A stretch of DNA of 64,000 nt from Rhinopomastus cyanomelas. Lineage: Eukaryota; Chordata; Aves; Bucerotiformes; Rhinopomastidae. The position numbers and the translations under genes were made by a program. The stretch is from positions 969,307 through 1,033,306 of the forward strand of contig VXBP01002290.1 of the NCBI GenBank assembly GCA_013400115.1, in the 5' to 3' direction. Under the pieces are notes generated by a model. That model made no database searches and was not told the DNA's origin. It saw only the letters and a program-made list of their open reading frames with translations. The stretch's first letter is position 1, and every line of letters starts with the position of its first letter. This document shows positions 60,641 to 64,000 of the stretch, one piece after another.

Positions 60641-60840
60641 CCTTGCCAACATACCTTTGGTTTGGCTTACCTTGAAAGCGATGATGTTATATTATATGAT
60701 GACGTCATTATATTTATTTCAACTTTCAATGAAGATTCCTGGCAAATCTCCGAGCTGGAATATCTTCTTTTTAATGGATCCAAGATCCAGCCAGCATGGT
60801 GCAGATTACATTTATATAACACAACCCAAGTAAGGTGAAC
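60640..60840. promoter_or_regulatory. Candidate regulatory block with consensus CRE
   Basis: Contains the perfect palindromic CRE TGACGTCA within GATGACGTCATTA (about 60699-60711), preceded by the sequence GATGATGTTATATTATAT. Full CREs away from CpG islands are uncommon. The surrounding AT-rich sequence has no repeat signature. Binding by CREB/ATF or AP-1 family factors is a known property of this motif; use in vivo is unproven. Confidence 0.4.
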
Positions 60841-62540
60841 TCCTAGAGAGTTTTTTAACAGCTGTTGGTGTTACTAAATTAAGATTATTTTTCTGTTAAA
60901 TCTATGGAAGAGGAAAAACTTGCCCAGTGTTTATACAAACACTACTGCTCTAATGTCTAGCTGTGGTTATTTTTGTGATGACTCCATCATGCACTCAAGC
61001 AGTCACAAGAATTTATCTTTGCGGTGATATTTTGAAAAGGATAAAATGAACCAAATACGTTTTTTTCAGTTAAGCCCAGGTGTGAGGACACCACAGTTCA
61101 GTGCTCAATGTGATGAGGCTTTCCCAGCTGGTTCCTTTTCCTCACGCTATCTGGGCTAATTTCGAAAGAGGTTATTACAAACATTTGGGCAACTTGCTCT
61201 GGACTATTTTTTTAATTCTTTTATCAACTCCGTTACTCTCTGTGCTTTTAAATTAGCCTAAAGAATCAAACCTTTTGTTAGGAGCCACATGATTTTCCTG
61301 ACAAACACAAGAATAATGCATTTGAGACTGCTATGTAGGACACTGTTCTGCACTGGAAAGGTAATGGCTTGGGCAGTGAACCTGATATCATCTATCAAGG
61401 ACCGCTCCTTGAACACTGGGCCTTAACATTACTAGATTTTGAAGAGGCACATGGTGTGAGAGAACAAATTATCCTGGATAAAGACTAACCATGATGATGA
61501 AGAAGACAAAGTCCTGAACTTCTCGCAAAGAACTGCTGCACGTAGGGACTCAGCTGAGGTCATGAAGTGTGTGGCGGAGACAGAAATGAACTTAAACTTA
61601 CAATTTAAAGACACTAAAAATTGCAAAAAAAGAAACTGGAGAGTAGCTAAAAGCAAACTTTCAACCTTTCCTTTCCTATTTCTTCCCCACAGTGGTCTCT
61701 GTGAGGTCCTATGATGCCACTACAACCAGCAATCAAAAATTGGCCATGTTGTGAACTGATTTCAATTTACAAGGGCCATAATTCAATTTTGCTTTAAAAA
61801 CAGATTACAAAATCTAATACTGAAAAGATTTGCATAGGAACATTAATCAGAAAGATATTTTATTTGTTTGGCTTGAAACACTTCCACAACAAGCCAAACA
61901 TTTCAACACTGGGGCAGGAGGACCAGAGAGTGAACCTGACCAGAAACAACAGTGAAAGCTACGGGTTTATTTTTGCTCTTCCAGCTGAAAAAATCTAGTT
62001 ATTTATTTAAAAAAAATTCACTGGTCTTGTGGATGGTGAAGCTCAATTTTTTAAAATCCAAAATATTATTGCAAATCTATCAGTTTCAGGGTGTCACTAG
62101 CTGAGAAAACTTGTATGGATGTAACTTACTGATGGCAAGGAAGATTGGGTTAACAAGAAGACAGACACGGTGGTGGAGAAGGAGATATTAAGAAGACATG
62201 TACTCACGTAAACCCTCCCAATTGCTTACACCTCTCTGTGCACACAGCAACTTAAAATCTTTACGCAGCAGTCAGAGGCGATTTCCAGATGACGCCTCTG
62301 TTTGCCCCATTGCTGGGATCACAGACAGATAAATCACAGGCCAAGTCCCCTCGCTAAGCAGTGGGAATATTACTTTAGTAAAGTTTGCTAATGGGGCAAA
62401 GGACCTACTATTGTAATCCAGTGACATTTTCAACCTTCGGAGAACTTTTGTTGACATTCCCAAGTCCCTGGCTGCCATCCCAGCATGAAATAGTTTCTGT
62501 TCACATAATTCTTGTGTTTACCAGTCATGAAAACCTCTTG
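60841..62540. other. Noncoding stretch, nothing recognised
   Basis: About 1.7 kb AT-rich, no open frame above about 75 codons and no repeat recognised. Confidence 0.4.
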
Positions 62541-62547
62541 CTTTGGG

Positions 62548-62592
62548 CTTCTTTTTTTTTAAATAAACTTTTTCTTTTTTTTTTTTCTTTCT
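62548..62592. repeat. T-rich low-complexity tract
   Basis: T9, then AAATAAAC, then T-runs up to 14 bases interrupted by C. On the minus strand it is an A-rich tract, but no retroposed gene body adjoins it. Confidence 0.8.
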
Positions 62593-63285
62593 GCAAGTGA
62601 AACTCTGTCTAAAAAAATATTGGCCCCAGGCATAGACGGTTTTGCATAAATTCATATGTGATGAATGGCTGATTTTAATGTTATTTGGGTATTTGTCAGA
62701 ACCTAACAAATATACATGGTAATGGTGGTTCATAAACTTAAACATCTCAATATACCCTTTCTTCTAGAAATAAATTACGTTTGTTTGCCCTGCCTGGAGT
62801 CCTAAGGTAGCCGACATTAGGAATATTTTAAATGTGATCATCCATCCAGCATGTCTTTCAGGCGCCACGAAGATTAAATGAAAGAATCATAAGATGAAGG
62901 TCTTTAACTTTTAATCCTTTTACAATGAACCCTTAGATAGACATGGGGGCAGGGTGCCTTCTATGTGAGTAATAATGCCTCTGTTCCTCTTCACTAGGTT
63001 AATGAATACCCTAAATGTCCTAAGATCTGATTTTTACCCCCCTCAAACTATTGAAATTAGAAGCAAAGAGACGGGTGGTAAAACGCCCCGATAGAGGGGG
63101 GGGAATGAATATGCATTGGGAGACAGGCGAGCTAAGCGGTAGAGCAAGCAGGGCTGGGCTGTGTCAATGCAATGGTTTCAGATAATGAGCTTCGATTCCC
63201 TGCGAGTTTGGGGAATGAGAAAAAAAGAAGTTTAGCGATTCCAAGATAAATAAAGAAAAGCCTTTCTGCGCTGACTCTCAGCAGC
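62593..63285. other. Noncoding, nothing recognised
   Basis: Rising GC toward the right. A G8 run lies near 63096-63105. It may be the upstream flank of the CpG-rich segment; no TATA box convincing in position is seen. Confidence 0.35.
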
Positions 63286-63289
63286 ACGT

Positions 63290-63471
63290 GGAGCAGCTGT
63301 TTGCACTGCATGTATCTCTGAGATAGCGACCGCCGGCTCGCCCAGCACGGAGGAGTCAAACCCTGCCCCGGCCGCGGCGCGTCCGCACATTGCTGCTGCC
63401 GGTGCCCCGGGGGGCTGGAGCGGAGCCCGCGGGCTGCTCCCGCCGGGACCGGCAGCAGCGGAGCCGNTCGG
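63290..63471 (+). promoter_or_regulatory. CpG island with putative noncoding first exon
   Basis: CpG density jumps here: roughly 25 CpG in 63335-63480, against very few per kb elsewhere. The + strand reads GAGCCGNTCGGGTAAGAACG, where GTAAGA (63472-63477) is a strong splice-donor match, so an exon could end at 63471. The few upstream ATGs (for example 63309) are followed by nearby stops, so the exon would be 5' UTR. Minus-strand frames of 127 and 152 codons cross the island, but open frames are expected in GC-rich, stop-poor DNA. The gene, if real, lies to the right outside the window. A minus-strand or bidirectional promoter remains possible. Confidence 0.5.
63467..63467. other. Ambiguous base (N)
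   Basis: The only unresolved base in the window, inside the GC-richest part, five bases before the putative splice donor. Probably a low-coverage or heterozygous call. Confidence 0.99.
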
Positions 63472-63477
63472 GTAAGA

Positions 63478-64000
63478 ACGTGTCTGCGCTGCAACCCCCA
63501 GAGAGCGAGGGTCAAGTTTCCGAGTGTCCCACCACAATGGAAGGTGTGAAGGACACGTGTCCCCTTGTAAATGAAATGTCAAGCGGTTAAAAAAAAACCC
63601 CAACCCCGAACCAGCTGCCGGGGAGTTCGTTCTGCCGCCAAGCGGGGCCGGCCCCCCTACCCCGGGGCACTCCCGTGGTGGAGGTGCCACAAGATGCCCT
63701 TAGAACTGAGTGGGGAGCGGATTCTCACCTCTCCCTGCTACCACGAAAGGTCCTGCTGAGCATGGAGAACACGGCGGGGAGAAGACATACCCCCTCCCCC
63801 GCGAAGGTGGGCAAAGCAGAAAGCAAACAGGATCCAAACGGCTCGTGTTTTAGTGGTTGACTTTAATTCTGCGCTGCACTTTTACTACAAGGATATAAAG
63901 AATAAATAGCAGATACTCTTCATTTACATAGGATTAAGTCATTCAAACTGTTCTCTCTATTTACAATAACATTGTGCTCTAGGCGTTTACTCTTTTTTTT
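63478..64000. other. Downstream flank of the CpG island
   Basis: If the exon call is right, this is the first part of intron 1. CpG-rich patches continue to about 63740 (CCCGAACC, GCGGGGCCGG), after which the sequence is AT-rich. I see no second exon. Two + frames of about 61 codons are unrecognised. Confidence 0.4.

Noticed and set aside
60470..60838. 122-codon + frame ending beside a GTAAGG
   Set aside because: The donor context is weak (CCAA before GTAAGG), the frame is unrecognised, and the codons cross an AT-rich regulatory-looking block.
63132..63690. Minus-strand open frames across the CpG island
   Set aside because: Ala/Gly/Pro/Arg-rich text is what GC-rich DNA gives in any frame. 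The better splice evidence is on the + strand.
1..64000. CRISPR array, prokaryotic operon or phage-like system
   Set aside because: No regularly spaced repeats, no ribosome-binding-site-led gene strings, and the repeat content is that of a bird genome.

Overview
The window looks like bird nuclear DNA, most likely a gene desert or very large intron or intergenic interval. The main evidence is several truncated CR1 (chicken repeat 1) LINE copies with the avian-type 3' end, meaning a TTCCAAnCCCTAATG block followed by short ATTCTGTG or ATTCTATG repeats instead of poly(A). A nested pair of LTRs of kinds I recognise from bird genomes adds to this, as do scattered, heavily decayed amniote repeats (MIR/CORE-SINE-like). 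The species cannot be fixed from this; I see nothing that limits it to chicken.

I find no complete protein-coding gene. Open frames are short and overlap on both strands and in several frames. They lack recognisable domains, and the only frames I recognise as protein-derived are CR1 reverse-transcriptase tails. The one plausible piece of a host gene is a CpG-dense segment near the right end (about 63.29-63.47 kb). It ends in a strong splice-donor-like GTAAGA on the + strand and could be a noncoding first exon of a gene extending to the right. It holds the window's only ambiguous base (63467).

Layout. 0-4 kb: unique noncoding DNA carrying two copies of a 202-bp sequence, 3,151 bp apart and 99% identical. 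4-12.9 kb: no recognisable features; one GC-richer block at about 5.17-5.48 kb. 13-14.5 kb: dense regulatory-type motifs, a candidate conserved noncoding cluster. 14.5-23 kb: mostly unrecognised, with a CR1 tail, a candidate conserved block at about 22.2-22.6 kb and a MIR-like remnant. 23.2-36 kb: the richest repeat zone, with four CR1 fragments (23.2, 28.6, 32.5, 35.8 kb), several MIR-like relics, an ancient palindromic amniote-type repeat, an LTR-like block, a perfect 17-bp foldback at 31.7 kb and a 24-bp tandem duplication. 36-57 kb: mostly unrecognised AT-rich sequence with candidate conserved blocks, decayed repeats and one CR1 at 49.1 kb. 57.3-58.1 kb: an LTR interrupted by an oppositely oriented LTR. 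58-63 kb: unrecognised, with a consensus CRE motif and a 21-bp degenerate repeat. 63.3-63.5 kb: the CpG-rich putative first exon.

There is no operon-like organisation and no new molecular system that I can defend. The best candidates for a second look are the CpG-island exon, the 75-nt foldback, the 202-bp duplication, the nested LTRs and the dispersed palindromic repeat family.
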